From an uncultured Eubacteriales bacterium (GTDB lineage: Bacteria; Bacillota; Clostridia; Christensenellales; Christensenellaceae), in NCBI GenBank assembly GCA_902782475.1, contig CACZNR010000188.1, positions 1-23,773 of the forward strand: a DNA stretch of 23,773 bases. The letters are read 5' to 3'. This document shows, in pieces, positions 9,352-19,066 of the stretch. Position 1 is the first letter of the stretch. Every line of letters begins with the position of its first letter. The position numbers and the translations under genes are program-made. Below the pieces are notes generated by a model. That model was not told the DNA's origin. It searched no databases and saw only the letters and a program-made list of their open reading frames with translations.

Positions 9352-9865
9352 TACCCACGGAAATACCGGTGTACTTGAAAAGCTCACAGGATTCCTCAAG
9401 GCTGATGACTTTCTCGTGCATCTTGGAGACTTCACAAGGGATTTTGAAAAGATACAGCCGCAGCTTGATGACAGAGGCATAAGGAATGCAAATGTGAACG
9501 GGAACTGTGACTATCATGGCCCCGGACCATATAAAAAGATCGTCCTCTCGGGAAAGAGCATAGGACTTGTGCACGGTCACCTGCAGGGAGTCAATTCCAC
9601 TCTTGTGACACTTGACCTTTTTGCTCAGGAAAAGGAACTTGACGTTATACTCTTCGGGCATACACACATATCAAAGATAGAATACGGAAGTACCGGCATA
9701 CTTATGATGAATCCCGGAAGCATGAGTGAGCCGAGGCTTGGGAAAGCTTCCTTTGGAGTCATAGTCATTGAAGACGGCATATTGAAGCCAAGGATCGTCA
9801 CAGTCGACGACATGGAGAGATATTTTGAATACCAGACAGAAGATACTGGAGATACTGAAAACTGA
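9329..9865 (+). CDS. YfcE/MJ0936-type metallophosphoesterase
   Basis: This is a 178-residue calcineurin-like phosphodiesterase of the small YfcE/MJ0936 group. All metal-ligand motifs are present: Asp8 and His10 (SDTHGN), Asp34 (LGDFTRD), Asn59 in NGNCD, His82 and His84 (HGH), and His111 and His113 (GHTH). Enzymes of this group hydrolyse model phosphodiesters with Mn or Ni, and the cellular substrate is not settled. It starts at an ATG inside the end of rdgB (23-nt overlap, AAAGG just upstream), so translation is probably coupled. B. subtilis carries a homologue (ysnB) in the same place after rph and rdgB. Its 3' end overlaps birA by about 40 nt. Confidence 0.93.
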   Translation: MRLIITSDTHGNTGVLEKLTGFLKADDFLVHLGDFTRDFEKIQPQLDDRGIRNANVNGNCDYHGPGPYKKIVLSGKSIGLVHGHLQGVNSTLVTLDLFAQEKELDVILFGHTHISKIEYGSTGILMMNPGSMSEPRLGKASFGVIVIEDGILKPRIVTVDDMERYFEYQTEDTGDTEN

Positions 9866-10778
9866 AGACGGATATGTATCGGGAGAGATGCTCTCCAAAG
9901 AGCTTGGGGTAAGCAGGAATGCTGTATTCAAGGCCATAGATGTGCTTCGAAGTGAGGGACATGAGATAGAGGGCATAAACAGGAAGGGATACATGCTCAA
10001 AAAGCAGGCAGACATACTGGATGCCGATATGATCTCATCGTACATAAATGGGGATCTCGGTGTGGAGGTCTTCGAAACCATAGATTCCACCAATGATGAG
10101 GCAAGAAGGCTGTACCGTGACGGAAGAAGAGAGCCGGTCCTCATAGTTGCAGATACACAGACAAAGGGAAGAGGAAGGCGCGGAAGGGATTTCTATTCTC
10201 CTTCACATACAGGCATATACATGACACTGCTGCTGTTTCCGGATATCGCCATGGAGGACAGTTTAAAGATTACCACAAGGACCGCAGTTGTGATAGCAGA
10301 GACAATAGAGAAGTTCCTTGGGGACAGCGTGGGGATAAAATGGGTAAATGACCTTTATTACCGTGACAGGAAATTCTGCGGCATACTTACCGAAGCTGTT
10401 ACTGACTTTGAGACAAGACATGTGGATGCCATAATACTTGGCATAGGAATAAATGTTACCACTGAGGCCTTTCCAAAAGACATCGTGGCAGGATCGTTAG
10501 GACTTCACACGGTAACTAGAAACGAGATAGCAGGCTCGGTTGCCGACGGCATAATAAGGATGATGAACTGCCCGGAGGACAGCTCATACATGGAAGAGTA
10601 CAGGAAGAGGTTCATACTCACAGGAAAGGTCATAGGATTTGAAAAGGACGGTGTCACAAGGGAGGGCCTTGTAAAGGGCATCACAGACGAGGGACACCTC
10701 ATTACGGAAATGAACGGTGAGGAAGTCATACTGAGCTCGGGAGAGATCTCGGTAAGGAAGGATTTCCTTAATAAATAA
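9825..10778 (+). CDS. birA: Bifunctional biotin-[acetyl-CoA-carboxylase] ligase / biotin repressor
   Basis: BirA activates biotin to biotinyl-5'-AMP and attaches it to a lysine of biotin-carrier domains. The long form also represses biotin genes. The product has 317 residues. A winged helix-turn-helix is at about 5-60 (GEMLSKELGVSRNAVFKAI). The catalytic domain begins with STNDEARR and holds the biotinyl-AMP loop KGRGRRGRDFYSP (114-126) and KWVNDLYY (172-179). A C-terminal SH3-like domain follows. The start is TTG at 9825, with GGAGA 6-7 nt upstream, inside the end of the phosphodiesterase gene. No biotin synthesis or transport gene, carboxylase or palindromic BirA operator was seen here, so its DNA target must lie elsewhere. 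Confidence 0.94.
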   Translation: MNTRQKILEILKTEDGYVSGEMLSKELGVSRNAVFKAIDVLRSEGHEIEGINRKGYMLKKQADILDADMISSYINGDLGVEVFETIDSTNDEARRLYRDGRREPVLIVADTQTKGRGRRGRDFYSPSHTGIYMTLLLFPDIAMEDSLKITTRTAVVIAETIEKFLGDSVGIKWVNDLYYRDRKFCGILTEAVTDFETRHVDAIILGIGINVTTEAFPKDIVAGSLGLHTVTRNEIAGSVADGIIRMMNCPEDSSYMEEYRKRFILTGKVIGFEKDGVTREGLVKGITDEGHLITEMNGEEVILSSGEISVRKDFLNK

Positions 10779-10793
10779 AGGAGTTTTGAGATC

Positions 10794-12008
10794 ATGGAAA
10801 GGATAATGATGTCTGTTCCGCTGGTGGAGATGGACGGGGATGAGATGACCAGGATAATATGGGCTCTCATAAAGGAGAAGCTCATACTTCCATTCGTGGA
10901 ACTGAAGAGCGAGTATTATGACCTGGGACTTGAGAATAGGGAAAAGACACATGATGAGGTGACCAGGGAGGCAGCATACGCAGCTCTCAAACATGGAGTT
11001 GCCGTAAAATGTGCCACCATAACACCAAATGCGCAGAGAGTCGAGGAGTATCATCTCTCAGAGATGTATCCGAGCCCCAATGCCACCATCAGGGGCATAA
11101 TGGACGGAACGGTATTCCGCGCACCTATACTCATAGACAGCATAAAGCCATATGTAAGGACATGGAAGAAGCCCATAACCATCGCAAGACATGCCTACGG
11201 GGACATATACAAGGCGAAGGAAGTCGTGGTGTATAACGACGTTAAGGCAGAGCTTGTGATCACCAACAGGGAGGGAGATTCCGGTTCACAGGAGATATTC
11301 ACCTTCAATGAGAACGGTGGCATAGTCATGGGGATGTACAACACATTCGATTCCATGAAGAGCTTCGCAAGGAGCTGCTTCGAATATGCACTCTCAGAGA
11401 AGAAGGACCTGTGGTTCTCAGCCAAGGATACCATATCAAAGAAATATGACCACACCTTCAAGGACGTGTTCCAGGAGATGTACGATGCTGAGTACAGGGA
11501 GAAGTTCCATGAGGCAGGCATAACATATTTCTATACACTCATAGACGATGCAGTGGCAAGGGTCATCCGTTCAGAAGGCGGATTCATCTGGGCCCTTAAG
11601 AACTATGACGGAGACGTCATGAGCGACATGCTGGCAACAGCATTCGGAAGCCTTGCAATGATGACTTCAGTCCTTGTTACACCTGACGGGAAGTTCGAAT
11701 ATGAAGCTGCCCACGGAACAGTTACAAGGCACTACTACAAGCACCTTAAGGGAGAACAGACCTCCACTAACTCAGTTGCCACCATTTTTGCATGGACCGG
11801 AGCATTAAGAAAGCGCGGGGAACTGGATGGGAACACTGATCTTGTGGAATTTGCTGGAGCACTTGAAAAGTCGTGCTATAATGTCATAGGCAGCGGAGCC
11901 ATGACGAAGGACCTGGCACTTTTATCAGACCTTCCTGAGAAGAAGGAGCTTGGTACAGAGGCCTTCATCGACGCGGTAGCTGAAGAACTTACAAAGATAC
12001 TATCCTGA
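10794..12008 (+). CDS. icd: NADP-dependent isocitrate dehydrogenase, eukaryote-like type
   Basis: The enzyme oxidatively decarboxylates isocitrate to 2-oxoglutarate with NADP+, supplying carbon for glutamate. The product has 404 residues. It matches the homodimeric eukaryote-like subfamily rather than the E. coli Icd type. The motifs are EMDGDEMTR near the start, [29 protein letters not shown] (94-109; Ser, Asn and Arg contact isocitrate), [24 protein letters not shown] with metal-binding Asp residues, and [10 protein letters not shown] (about 305-313; NADP adenine site). AAGGAG lies about 10 nt before ATG 10794. In-frame ATGs at 10806 and 10809 are alternatives that would shorten it by 4-5 residues. 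No citrate synthase or aconitase gene is in the window. It sits 15 nt after birA and 17 nt before the SEC-C gene. Confidence 0.96.
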   Translation: MERIMMSVPLVEMDGDEMTRIIWALIKEKLILPFVELKSEYYDLGLENREKTHDEVTREAAYAALKHGVAVKCATITPNAQRVEEYHLSEMYPSPNATIRGIMDGTVFRAPILIDSIKPYVRTWKKPITIARHAYGDIYKAKEVVVYNDVKAELVITNREGDSGSQEIFTFNENGGIVMGMYNTFDSMKSFARSCFEYALSEKKDLWFSAKDTISKKYDHTFKDVFQEMYDAEYREKFHEAGITYFYTLIDDAVARVIRSEGGFIWALKNYDGDVMSDMLATAFGSLAMMTSVLVTPDGKFEYEAAHGTVTRHYYKHLKGEQTSTNSVATIFAWTGALRKRGELDGNTDLVEFAGALEKSCYNVIGSGAMTKDLALLSDLPEKKELGTEAFIDAVAEELTKILS

Positions 12009-12025
12009 TAAAGAGGTATACAGTT

Positions 12026-12529
12026 ATGAAATTATATGAAACATGGAAAAAGATGGCTGAGATGCAGCAGACACCTCAGCAACAGGTAAAGTACTGGAAC
12101 GAGTACTTTGCAATGGAGACCGAGATCTACAAGAAGATCCTTCAGAACAGGGATACCAAGTTCCAGGGAAAGCTTGAGGAGCTTGCAAAGGAGTTCGACA
12201 TGGATCCAGTGGTATTCTGCGGATTCATGGACGGCATCAATACAAGCTTGGTAAACGGATACGATGTTGAGTGCCTTGAAGAGACCAGTGACATAGTACT
12301 TGACGTTGACTTCGAGAAGCTCTTCTACAACATGCTGGAAGCAAAGGCAAAGTGGCTCTATACACTTCCTGAGTGGAACGACGTGCTTCCTCTTGAGAAG
12401 AGACAGGAGATCACCAGGGCCTGGAGGAAGTCAAAGCAGGTCATCAACGACCAGAAGATCGGAAGGAACGATCCATGCCCATGCGGCAGCGGACTCAAAT
12501 ACAAGAAGTGCTGCGGAAAGTCAGCATAA
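12026..12529 (+). CDS. SEC-C motif protein, function unknown
   Basis: The product has 167 residues, is soluble and mostly helical, with no signal peptide. Its last 17 residues contain a SEC-C zinc-binding motif ([14 protein letters not shown], cysteines 151, 153, 162 and 163), the same short knuckle found at the C-terminus of SecA. The rest does not match a family I can name. SecA is excluded by size and by the absence of ATPase motifs. The zinc knuckle suggests a protein or ribosome contact, but no function can be assigned. AAAGAGG lies about 9 nt before the ATG. It is placed between icd and lepA, 18 nt before the lepA start. It uses more AAG, ATC and TTC codons than its neighbours, hinting at good expression. 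Confidence 0.88.
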   Translation: MKLYETWKKMAEMQQTPQQQVKYWNEYFAMETEIYKKILQNRDTKFQGKLEELAKEFDMDPVVFCGFMDGINTSLVNGYDVECLEETSDIVLDVDFEKLFYNMLEAKAKWLYTLPEWNDVLPLEKRQEITRAWRKSKQVINDQKIGRNDPCPCGSGLKYKKCCGKSA

Positions 12530-12547
12530 CAAAGACCGGAGGGATAC

Positions 12548-14347
12548 ATGGCAGATAAGGCACATGTAAGGAATTTCTGCATAATCGCCCATATAGACCA
12601 TGGCAAGTCCACACTTGCTGACAGGCTCATCGAACAGACTGAGACCATAAGCTACAGGGACATGGAGGACAGGATACTTGACTCCATGGATCTTGAGAGG
12701 GAAAGAGGAATAACCATAAAATCCCAGGCTGTCAGCATGAAGTACAGAAAGGACGGAGTGGATTATACATATAACCTTATAGACACTCCCGGACATGTGG
12801 ACTTCAACTATGAGGTATCAAGGGCTCTCAAGGCATGTGAGGGAGCCATCCTTGTGGTGGATGCCACACAGGGCGTTGAAGCACAGACCCTTGCCAATGT
12901 ATATCTGGCTCTGGACAATGATCTTGAGATACTGCCTGTCATAAACAAGATAGACCTTGCTTCCGCCAGGCCTGATGAGGTGGCAAAGGAGATAGAGGAC
13001 GTAATTGGTCTTGACTGTTCCTATGCACCAAGGATAAGTGCAAAGGAAGGCATAGGCATCAGGGACGTACTTGATGCAGTTGCAGAATATCTTCCTCCTC
13101 CAAAGGGAGAAGAGGATGAGCCCCTTAAAGCCCTCATATTCGACTCATATTATGATAACTACAAGGGTGCCGTAAGCTATGTAAGGATAATGGACGGCAC
13201 AGTAAAGCCCGGAGACAACATACTCTTCATGGCTACGGGAAAAGAGTACCAGGTAGTCGAGACAGGGATATTCACCCCTGCCTTCCAGCCAATATCTGAG
13301 CTCAGGGCAGGTGACGTTGGATACATCACGGCAAGCATAAAGACAGTCGCTGACACAAGGGTCGGCGATACCATCACAAGTGCTGAAAATCCGGCTCAGG
13401 AGCCGCTTCCCGGATACAAGAAGGTACTTCCAGTCGTATTCTGCGGCATATATCCTGCTGACGGAAGTGACTATGAAGCTCTCAAGGATGCACTTGAAAA
13501 GCTGCAGCTAAATGACGCTTCACTTTCATATGAGCCTGAGACATCAGTGGCTCTTGGATTCGGTTACAGATGCGGGTTCCTGGGACTTCTGCATATGGAC
13601 ATAATAGAGCAGAGACTGGAAAGGGAGTTCGACCTTGACATAGTCACCACTGCTCCAAGCGTAAGCTACAGGGTAAATCTCACAAATGGCGAATCATTCC
13701 TGGTGGAGAACCCTGCCAGCATGCCTGATGCATCAGTCATTGAATCCATGGAGGAGCCTGTGGCAAAGGTGGACATAATAACACCTCAGGATTATGTAGG
13801 TTCAGTAATGGAGATATGTCAGGACAGGAGAGGCGTTTTCCAGACCATGGAATACATAGAAGGCTCAAGGGTCATGATCCATTACCACATACCGCTAAAT
13901 GAGATCATATTCGACTTCTTCGATTCCCTTAAGTCCAGGACCAGGGGATATGCTTCCATGGACTACGAGATAATAGGATACGAGAAGAGCGACCTTGTGA
14001 AGCTGGACATGCTCCTCAACGGAGAGATGTGCGACGCGCTTTCCCTTATAGTCCACAAGGACAGGGCATATTCCAGAGGCCGTACGATGGCTGAGAAGCT
14101 CAAGGATGTCATACCGAGACAGATGTTCGAGATACCTATACAGGCTGCCATAGGCGGCAAGATAATAGCCAGGGAGACAGTAAAGGCACTGAGAAAGGAC
14201 GTCCTTGCCAAGTGCTACGGCGGTGACATCACAAGAAAGAAGAAGCTCCTTGAGAAACAGAAGGAAGGAAAGAAGCGTATGAGACAGATAGGTACAGTCG
14301 CTGTACCTTCAGAAGCATTCATGTCCATACTGAAGCTTGATTCGTGA
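12548..14347 (+). CDS. lepA: Elongation factor 4 (LepA), ribosomal back-translocase GTPase
   Basis: LepA is a translational GTPase that binds the ribosome and affects elongation and 30S biogenesis. The product has 599 residues, typical length. The G motifs are clear: G1 AHIDHGKS (14-21), G2 RGITI (53-57), G3 DTPGH (79-83), G4 NKID (133-136) and G5 SAKEG (164-168). Domains II, III and V follow as in EF-G. The LepA-specific C-terminal domain is recognised by [21 protein letters not shown], with its basic run near the end. A strong GGAGGG lies 4-5 nt before the ATG. Its stop overlaps the start of hemW (TGATG), the usual lepA-hemW pairing in Bacillota. Confidence 0.98.
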   Translation: MADKAHVRNFCIIAHIDHGKSTLADRLIEQTETISYRDMEDRILDSMDLERERGITIKSQAVSMKYRKDGVDYTYNLIDTPGHVDFNYEVSRALKACEGAILVVDATQGVEAQTLANVYLALDNDLEILPVINKIDLASARPDEVAKEIEDVIGLDCSYAPRISAKEGIGIRDVLDAVAEYLPPPKGEEDEPLKALIFDSYYDNYKGAVSYVRIMDGTVKPGDNILFMATGKEYQVVETGIFTPAFQPISELRAGDVGYITASIKTVADTRVGDTITSAENPAQEPLPGYKKVLPVVFCGIYPADGSDYEALKDALEKLQLNDASLSYEPETSVALGFGYRCGFLGLLHMDIIEQRLEREFDLDIVTTAPSVSYRVNLTNGESFLVENPASMPDASVIESMEEPVAKVDIITPQDYVGSVMEICQDRRGVFQTMEYIEGSRVMIHYHIPLNEIIFDFFDSLKSRTRGYASMDYEIIGYEKSDLVKLDMLLNGEMCDALSLIVHKDRAYSRGRTMAEKLKDVIPRQMFEIPIQAAIGGKIIARETVKALRKDVLAKCYGGDITRKKKLLEKQKEGKKRMRQIGTVAVPSEAFMSILKLDS

Positions 14348-15438
14348 TGAAAGAGAAGAATGGTCTGTACATACATATACCATACTGCGAACACAAGTGC
14401 TTCTACTGTGATTTTTCCTCATATACCGGAAGGGAGGACACAGTCCATGCGTATATAGACGCATGCCTGAAGGAATCGGAAAAATATGAAGGCGTCCCCA
14501 TCGATACCATATACATCGGCGGGGGTACGCCTTCTTTTATTGATGAAAAGGAGATACTAAGGCTCCTTAAGGGGATCGGAGATATATTTGATGTGGATCC
14601 TTTCTCTGAGGTGTCCATTGAGTGCAATCCCAATTCCGTGGATCCGGATAAGCTTAACTGCTACAGGGATGCAGGCATAAACAGGTTAAGCATCGGCCTT
14701 CAGACCACAGACGATGAGATGCTTAAAAGGATCGGAAGGATACACAGCTTCTCTGACTTTGAAAGGGCAGTCGATGCATCGGTAAGGGCGGGCTTTTCAA
14801 ACATAAGTGCTGACCTAATGTACGCTCTTCCGTGGCAGACGGTCCTGGATGTGAGAAAGGACGTTGAAAGGATACTGAACTTCCCACTGAAACACATATC
14901 GGCATATGAGCTGAGACTGGAGCGGGGAACACCGCTATATGGTCAGCCCCAGCCTGACGACGATACGGACAGGGAAATGTTTGACGTGATACTCGAGGGA
15001 CTTCGGACAGCAGGCTTTGAGCGTTACGAGATATCCAATTTTGCATTGCCCGGATACTGGTCAAAACACAACTACAAGTACTGGGAGCTCTGCGGATATG
15101 TGGGCATCGGTGCAGCTGCACATTCCTTCATGGAAGGGAAAAGGTATGCCAATACTGCAAACCTCGACGAATACATAAAAAAGAATCTAGGCGGCGGATC
15201 CGCCATGGTCTACTGTGAGGATTCTGACAGGACCGAGGAGGAGATAATGCTTTCACTTCGGACCACAAAGGGATTAAATATGTCCCACGTTGGTTTAGAA
15301 AGCACAAATGGATTTATAATAAAGATGGTCGATAACGGGCTGGCCGTGACAAGAGACGGTTATCTCATTCTTACGGACAGGGGAATGGACATTCATAACA
15401 GTATAGTCGTTGCCCTTCTGGAGGAACTTGGTATCTAA
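14347..15438 (+). CDS. hemW: Radical SAM protein HemW (HemN-like haem chaperone)
   Basis: This family is often annotated as oxygen-independent coproporphyrinogen III oxidase, but HemW members bind haem and are thought to hand it to acceptor proteins. The product has 363 residues. The 4Fe-4S/SAM motif is CEHKCFYC (Cys14, 18 and 21), followed by Asp-Phe. True HemN has a fourth cysteine here (CxxxCxxCxC), so HemW is the better call. GGGTP for SAM binding is at 58-62. Further family segments are SIGLQTTDDEMLKRIGR, YALPWQT and the C-terminal HemN domain. I chose ATG 14347 (TGATG overlap with lepA). A GTG codon sits directly upstream at 14344. It appears to be the last gene of the block; no terminator was seen after it. 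Confidence 0.94.
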   Translation: MKEKNGLYIHIPYCEHKCFYCDFSSYTGREDTVHAYIDACLKESEKYEGVPIDTIYIGGGTPSFIDEKEILRLLKGIGDIFDVDPFSEVSIECNPNSVDPDKLNCYRDAGINRLSIGLQTTDDEMLKRIGRIHSFSDFERAVDASVRAGFSNISADLMYALPWQTVLDVRKDVERILNFPLKHISAYELRLERGTPLYGQPQPDDDTDREMFDVILEGLRTAGFERYEISNFALPGYWSKHNYKYWELCGYVGIGAAAHSFMEGKRYANTANLDEYIKKNLGGGSAMVYCEDSDRTEEEIMLSLRTTKGLNMSHVGLESTNGFIIKMVDNGLAVTRDGYLILTDRGMDIHNSIVVALLEELGI

Positions 15439-15443
15439 ATCCA

Positions 15444-15472
15444 TTGCTATGCCAGTTAATAAAAGTTATAAT
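15444..15472 (+). promoter_or_regulatory. Strong predicted promoter of tkt
   Basis: TTGCTA (15444-15449), a 17-nt spacer and a perfect TATAAT (15467-15472) lie in the 64-nt gap after hemW. The expected start near 15479 gives a leader of about 24 nt carrying AGGGAGG (15489-15495), 7 nt before the ATG. Promoter and ribosome site are both close to consensus, which fits the expression-biased codon usage of tkt. Confidence 0.75.
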
Positions 15473-15502
15473 TTAGTTATAAAAATCTAGGGAGGATTAT
15501 TT

Positions 15503-17482
15503 ATGAGACCAAACGATAATCTCAGCGTAAATACGATAAGAGTATTGAGCGCTGAGGCAATTAATAAGAGCAATTCAGGCCATCCTGGTATCACCATGGG
15601 TGCTGCACCTATCGCTCACACCCTGTTCTCAAGACACTACAAAATGAATCCTAATGACCTCAAGTGGGACAACAGAGACCGTTTTGTTTTATCAGCAGGA
15701 CATGGTTCAATGCTTCTTTACACCATGCTTCATCTTTATGGCATGGGAACAAGCATGGAAGACATCAAGAACTTCCGTCAGTGGGGTTCAAAGACACCTG
15801 GACATCCTGAGTATGATGTAACACCAGGCGTAGAGACCAGCACAGGTCCTCTTGGAATGGGTGTTTCAAACGCAGTAGGTATGGCAATGGCTGAGGCTCA
15901 TCTGGCTGCTATATTCAACAAGCCGGGATTCCCGATCGTTGACCACTACACATATGTACTTACTGGTGACGGATGCCTCATGGAAGGTATCTCAGCAGAA
16001 GCTTCTTCACTGGCTGGAACACTGAAATTAGGAAAACTCATCCTTCTGTATGATAAGAACAATATCACCATCGAGGGCGACATCGACACAGCTTTCACAG
16101 AAGATGTTGGCAAGAGATATGAAGCTTATGGATGGCACGTTCAGCATGTGGATGATGCCAATACAGATATCGATGCCATCGACAAGGCTATCGAGAACGC
16201 AAAGGCTGTAACAGACAAGCCATCAATCATCATCTGCAGAACGACGATCGGTTATGGATGTGCACCTGTTGCAGGAACAGCATCATGCCATGGTTCACCA
16301 ATAGGCGAAGCTAACCTCAAGATCTTAAAGGAGACTCTCGGATTCGATACAGAGAAGACATTCTATGTACCTGAAGAAGTATATGCTGATGCAAAGGCAG
16401 TAGGCGAAGAGAATGCCAAGAAGGAAGCTGAATGGTGCGAGATGTTCAAGAGATACAAGGAAGAATATCCTGAACTGGCAGCCCTTTATGAGAAGTTCAT
16501 GTCAAAGCCATCAGAAGAGATCTTCGATGAAGACTTCTACAAGTTCGACGGCCCTATGGCTACAAGAAACTCTTCAGGACTTGTTCTGAACAAGCTCTCC
16601 AAGGTACTTCCAAACCTCTTCGGCGGATCAGCAGACCTTGCTCCTTCCAACATGTCAAAGATGAATGACAGGGAGTACTTCTCAGCTGATAACTATGCCG
16701 GATCAAACGTTCACTTCGGTATCAGGGAATTTGCAATGGCTGGTATCGCAAACGGCATGTATCTGCACGGCGGAGTAACACCTTATGTTGCTACATTCTT
16801 CGTATTCAGTGACTATCTGAAGCACGGTATCCGTCTGTCAGCTCTCATGAACCTGCCTGTCATCTATGTAATGACACACGACAGCATCGGCGTTGGTGAA
16901 GACGGTCCTACACATGAGCCTATCGAACAGCTTGCTGCTGTAAGGTCAATACCTAACGCTTACATGTGGAGACCAGCTGATTCAAAGGAAACAGCTGCTG
17001 CATATGAGTTCGCACTCACAAAGGCTGACGGCCCTGTAGTTATGGCTCTTTCACGTCAGAAACTGCCTCTCTATGAAGAGACTGGAAGAAAGGCACTCTG
17101 TGGTGCTTATATCCTCAAGGACTGCGAAGGAACACCTGATGTCATCCTTATCGGAACAGGTTCAGAAGTTGAACTGTGTGTGAAGGCTGCTGATGAGCTG
17201 AAGGCTCAGGGCATCAAGGCCAGAGTAGTATCAATGCCATGCCAGGAACTCTTCGACAAGCAGTCAAAGGAATACAAGGAAAGCGTTCTTCCATGCGAAG
17301 TAAGAGCACGTATCGCTGTAGAAGCAGGATGCAGCTTCGGATGGCAGAAGTATACCGGACTTGACGGAGATACACTTACAATAGATCACTTCGGTGCATC
17401 CGCTCCTGCAGGAACACTCTTCAAGGAATTCGGATTCACAGTTGAGAATCTTGTTGACAAGGCAAAGGCTCTTGTAAAGTAA
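15503..17482 (+). CDS. tkt: Transketolase
   Basis: Transketolase moves two-carbon units between sugar phosphates in the non-oxidative pentose phosphate pathway, using thiamine diphosphate and a divalent metal. The product has 659 residues, a full-length single-chain enzyme rather than the split two-subunit type. Visible motifs are TPGHPEY, the ThDP/metal motif beginning GDGCLMEG at about residue 154 with its Asn in [42 protein letters not shown] (ThDP pyrimidine region with the catalytic Glu nearby) and GCSFGWQKY near the C-terminus. The gene is monocistronic by signals: it has its own promoter and terminator. Codon choice differs from the flanking operon. Of about 35 isoleucines I count five ATA, while ATC dominates, and Arg is mostly AGA or CGT. 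That suggests high expression rather than recent transfer. Confidence 0.98.
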   Translation: MRPNDNLSVNTIRVLSAEAINKSNSGHPGITMGAAPIAHTLFSRHYKMNPNDLKWDNRDRFVLSAGHGSMLLYTMLHLYGMGTSMEDIKNFRQWGSKTPGHPEYDVTPGVETSTGPLGMGVSNAVGMAMAEAHLAAIFNKPGFPIVDHYTYVLTGDGCLMEGISAEASSLAGTLKLGKLILLYDKNNITIEGDIDTAFTEDVGKRYEAYGWHVQHVDDANTDIDAIDKAIENAKAVTDKPSIIICRTTIGYGCAPVAGTASCHGSPIGEANLKILKETLGFDTEKTFYVPEEVYADAKAVGEENAKKEAEWCEMFKRYKEEYPELAALYEKFMSKPSEEIFDEDFYKFDGPMATRNSSGLVLNKLSKVLPNLFGGSADLAPSNMSKMNDREYFSADNYAGSNVHFGIREFAMAGIANGMYLHGGVTPYVATFFVFSDYLKHGIRLSALMNLPVIYVMTHDSIGVGEDGPTHEPIEQLAAVRSIPNAYMWRPADSKETAAAYEFALTKADGPVVMALSRQKLPLYEETGRKALCGAYILKDCEGTPDVILIGTGSEVELCVKAADELKAQGIKARVVSMPCQELFDKQSKEYKESVLPCEVRARIAVEAGCSFGWQKYTGLDGDTLTIDHFGASAPAGTLFKEFGFTVENLVDKAKALVK

Positions 17483-17495
17483 TATCAAGATGATA

Positions 17496-17532
17496 AAGGA
17501 AGACCTGCTTCACTGAAACAGGTCTTCTTTTT
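17496..17532 (+). terminator. Rho-independent terminator of tkt
   Basis: A 9-bp perfect stem GAAGACCTG / CAGGTCTTC (17499-17507 with 17519-17527) is extended by A-U and G-U pairs to about 12 bp. It encloses an 11-nt loop and is followed by a U run (TTTTT, 17528-17532). It lies 14 nt after the tkt stop. In the leftward direction the stem is followed by few U residues, so it may end the convergent lipoprotein transcript only weakly. Confidence 0.9.
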
Positions 17533-17551
17533 GTATTATACCGGGATATTA

Positions 17552-18892
17552 TCAGTATCCCATGTAGGAGAATTCGTTCTGCACAGGATCCCCGTTGTCA
17601 TCGAAGGTGTAGTAGATGATCTTTTTTCTGTCATGGTCAAATGAATCAAATTCCGTTCCCCAAAGCACGCCGAAGGTGTCGTCATCCGCCATGTGCTCCG
17701 GATGCTCATGCTCCCTTGAATAGTGGGAAGTGATATAGAAGGACTCTATGGTGTAGCTGTCACAAGCCTCCCTCTGTTCGTCCGTCATCATGAAGTAGGA
17801 GAGGGAGGTCTTGTCTGAGATGACATATGTGGGGTCGATGTGATAGTCATGTCCGTTTATCCTTACATAACTCCACTGATGGGGCTCCAGGTCGTAGGAA
17901 CGTGTTCCGCTCATAACCGTTGCATCTACTCCGGCCTGCATCAGAAGATACGAGTATGCACTGGAGATCTCAGAGCAGATGCCCATGCCTAGATTGAAGA
18001 AGCGTATGGTACAGATATCGGGAACATATACATCCTTGCTCTTCTCATAGCTATCAAAGTCATAGGAATAGTTGTATGCAAAGTATTCATAAAGTGCCAG
18101 CACCTTTTCAAGATCTGAATAGTCATCTTCAAGGGCATTGTTCAGTATGCCTTCGATCTGTTTTTGGAATTCATCTATCCTCAGGGCAGCTTCCTCCCTG
18201 TTCATTTTGTAAGTGAAGCTTGCGATGCCATCCTTCACTGAATTTTCACGGTCATATGCATAGTCGATGATCTCAGTAAGGACAGGGAAGCACTGTTCGG
18301 GGAACTGTCCCATGACCCAGTCGTATGTATACTGGTCAGGGCATGAAAAGGTATCCTCACCGGCCATGACTGCATCCACAAGGGAGAACCAGGCATCACG
18401 CATGGTGGTGCCGAAAACCTCTTCCATGTATGAGGAGCATACCTTCGGACGGAATACATAATGTGAATTCCGATCATTTGGATCATCCTCCGGTCCTTCA
18501 GGTATGTCTATGCCTATGTAATCAGAAATGAGGAACGGTTCTGCTTCAGACTCAATCCCAAGAGCAGGCATATATTCTGTGACTTTTACGTTTCCGGTGA
18601 GTCTGTCCACATGGAATGTGACCATGGCTCCTGTGAAGCTTCTGTATTTTAGGATGTACTCCTTATCTCCATCATCCTCCAGGTTTATGCCGTCAATGGC
18701 ATCGCTTTTTCCGTAGGTGATCATGCAGTAATTGCGTATGCCTTCAAGAGCTTTGTCTTTTCCAATGATATCTTCAGATTCGGAAGGGATCACAGAAGGA
18801 GAGCTCTCAGGAGCATCCTTTCTGCTGCTGCAGCCCGGAAGCACAGTAAATATGAACAGTATAGTTAACAGTAATGAAATGATCCTTCTCAT
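17552..18892 (-). CDS. Predicted lipoprotein with C-terminal transglutaminase-like (papain-fold) domain
   Basis: The product has 446 residues. The N-terminus MRRIISLLLTILFIFTVLPGC ends in a good lipobox (LPGC, Cys21), followed by a Ser/Pro/Glu linker, so it should be anchored outside the membrane. Residues of about 75-108 (VTFHVDRLTGNVKVTEY) resemble a PepSY-like segment. The C-terminal half holds a transglutaminase-like core. The Cys-His-Asp triad is Cys306 (GMGICSEISSAY), His338 (PHQWSYV) and Asp353 (YHIDPTY). Such extracellular domains in Clostridia are usually proteases or peptide-acting enzymes, sometimes cell-wall linked. The substrate here is unknown. It is a lone gene on the minus strand, convergent with tkt and divergent from hrcA. 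AAAGG lies 8 nt before the ATG. Confidence 0.88.
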   Translation of the reverse strand: MRRIISLLLTILFIFTVLPGCSSRKDAPESSPSVIPSESEDIIGKDKALEGIRNYCMITYGKSDAIDGINLEDDGDKEYILKYRSFTGAMVTFHVDRLTGNVKVTEYMPALGIESEAEPFLISDYIGIDIPEGPEDDPNDRNSHYVFRPKVCSSYMEEVFGTTMRDAWFSLVDAVMAGEDTFSCPDQYTYDWVMGQFPEQCFPVLTEIIDYAYDRENSVKDGIASFTYKMNREEAALRIDEFQKQIEGILNNALEDDYSDLEKVLALYEYFAYNYSYDFDSYEKSKDVYVPDICTIRFFNLGMGICSEISSAYSYLLMQAGVDATVMSGTRSYDLEPHQWSYVRINGHDYHIDPTYVISDKTSLSYFMMTDEQREACDSYTIESFYITSHYSREHEHPEHMADDDTFGVLWGTEFDSFDHDRKKIIYYTFDDNGDPVQNEFSYMGY

Positions 18893-18928
18893 CTTTTCTA
18901 CCTTTGAACCTTATTGATTGTTCTAACG

Positions 18929-18957
18929 ATATTAACATCAAACATCATATCATGCAA
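18929..18957 (-). promoter_or_regulatory. Candidate promoter of the transglutaminase-like lipoprotein gene
   Basis: On the minus strand TTGCAT (18957-18952) and TAATAT (18934-18929) are separated by 17 nt. The expected start lies about 30 nt upstream of the ATG at 18892. Each hexamer has mismatches, so this is a moderate call. Confidence 0.45.
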
Positions 18958-19066
18958 ATAGTTTGGGAATTCAAAAGTGTCCATTATATGTAAAGCTAAC
19001 ATCAGTTATAAACGGAGCATCAGTTCCATATTTTGAATATTTTTTATTACGTGGAGAAAATAATAG

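Noticed and set aside
9866..10793. BirA operator or biotin genes near birA
   Set aside because: No palindrome of the TTAAC/GTTAA type and no bio genes were seen in the surrounding sequence.
12026..12529. SecA fragment
   Set aside because: The SEC-C knuckle is shared, but no SecA ATPase or preprotein-binding motif is present and the gene looks intact with its own start and ribosome site.
14347..15438. Calling the gene hemN (coproporphyrinogen III dehydrogenase)
   Set aside because: The fourth cysteine of the HemN CxxxCxxCxC motif is replaced by Phe, and the size and lepA linkage fit HemW.
15439..15502. Terminator between hemW and tkt
   Set aside because: No stable GC stem followed by a U run is visible; the gap is AT-rich promoter sequence.
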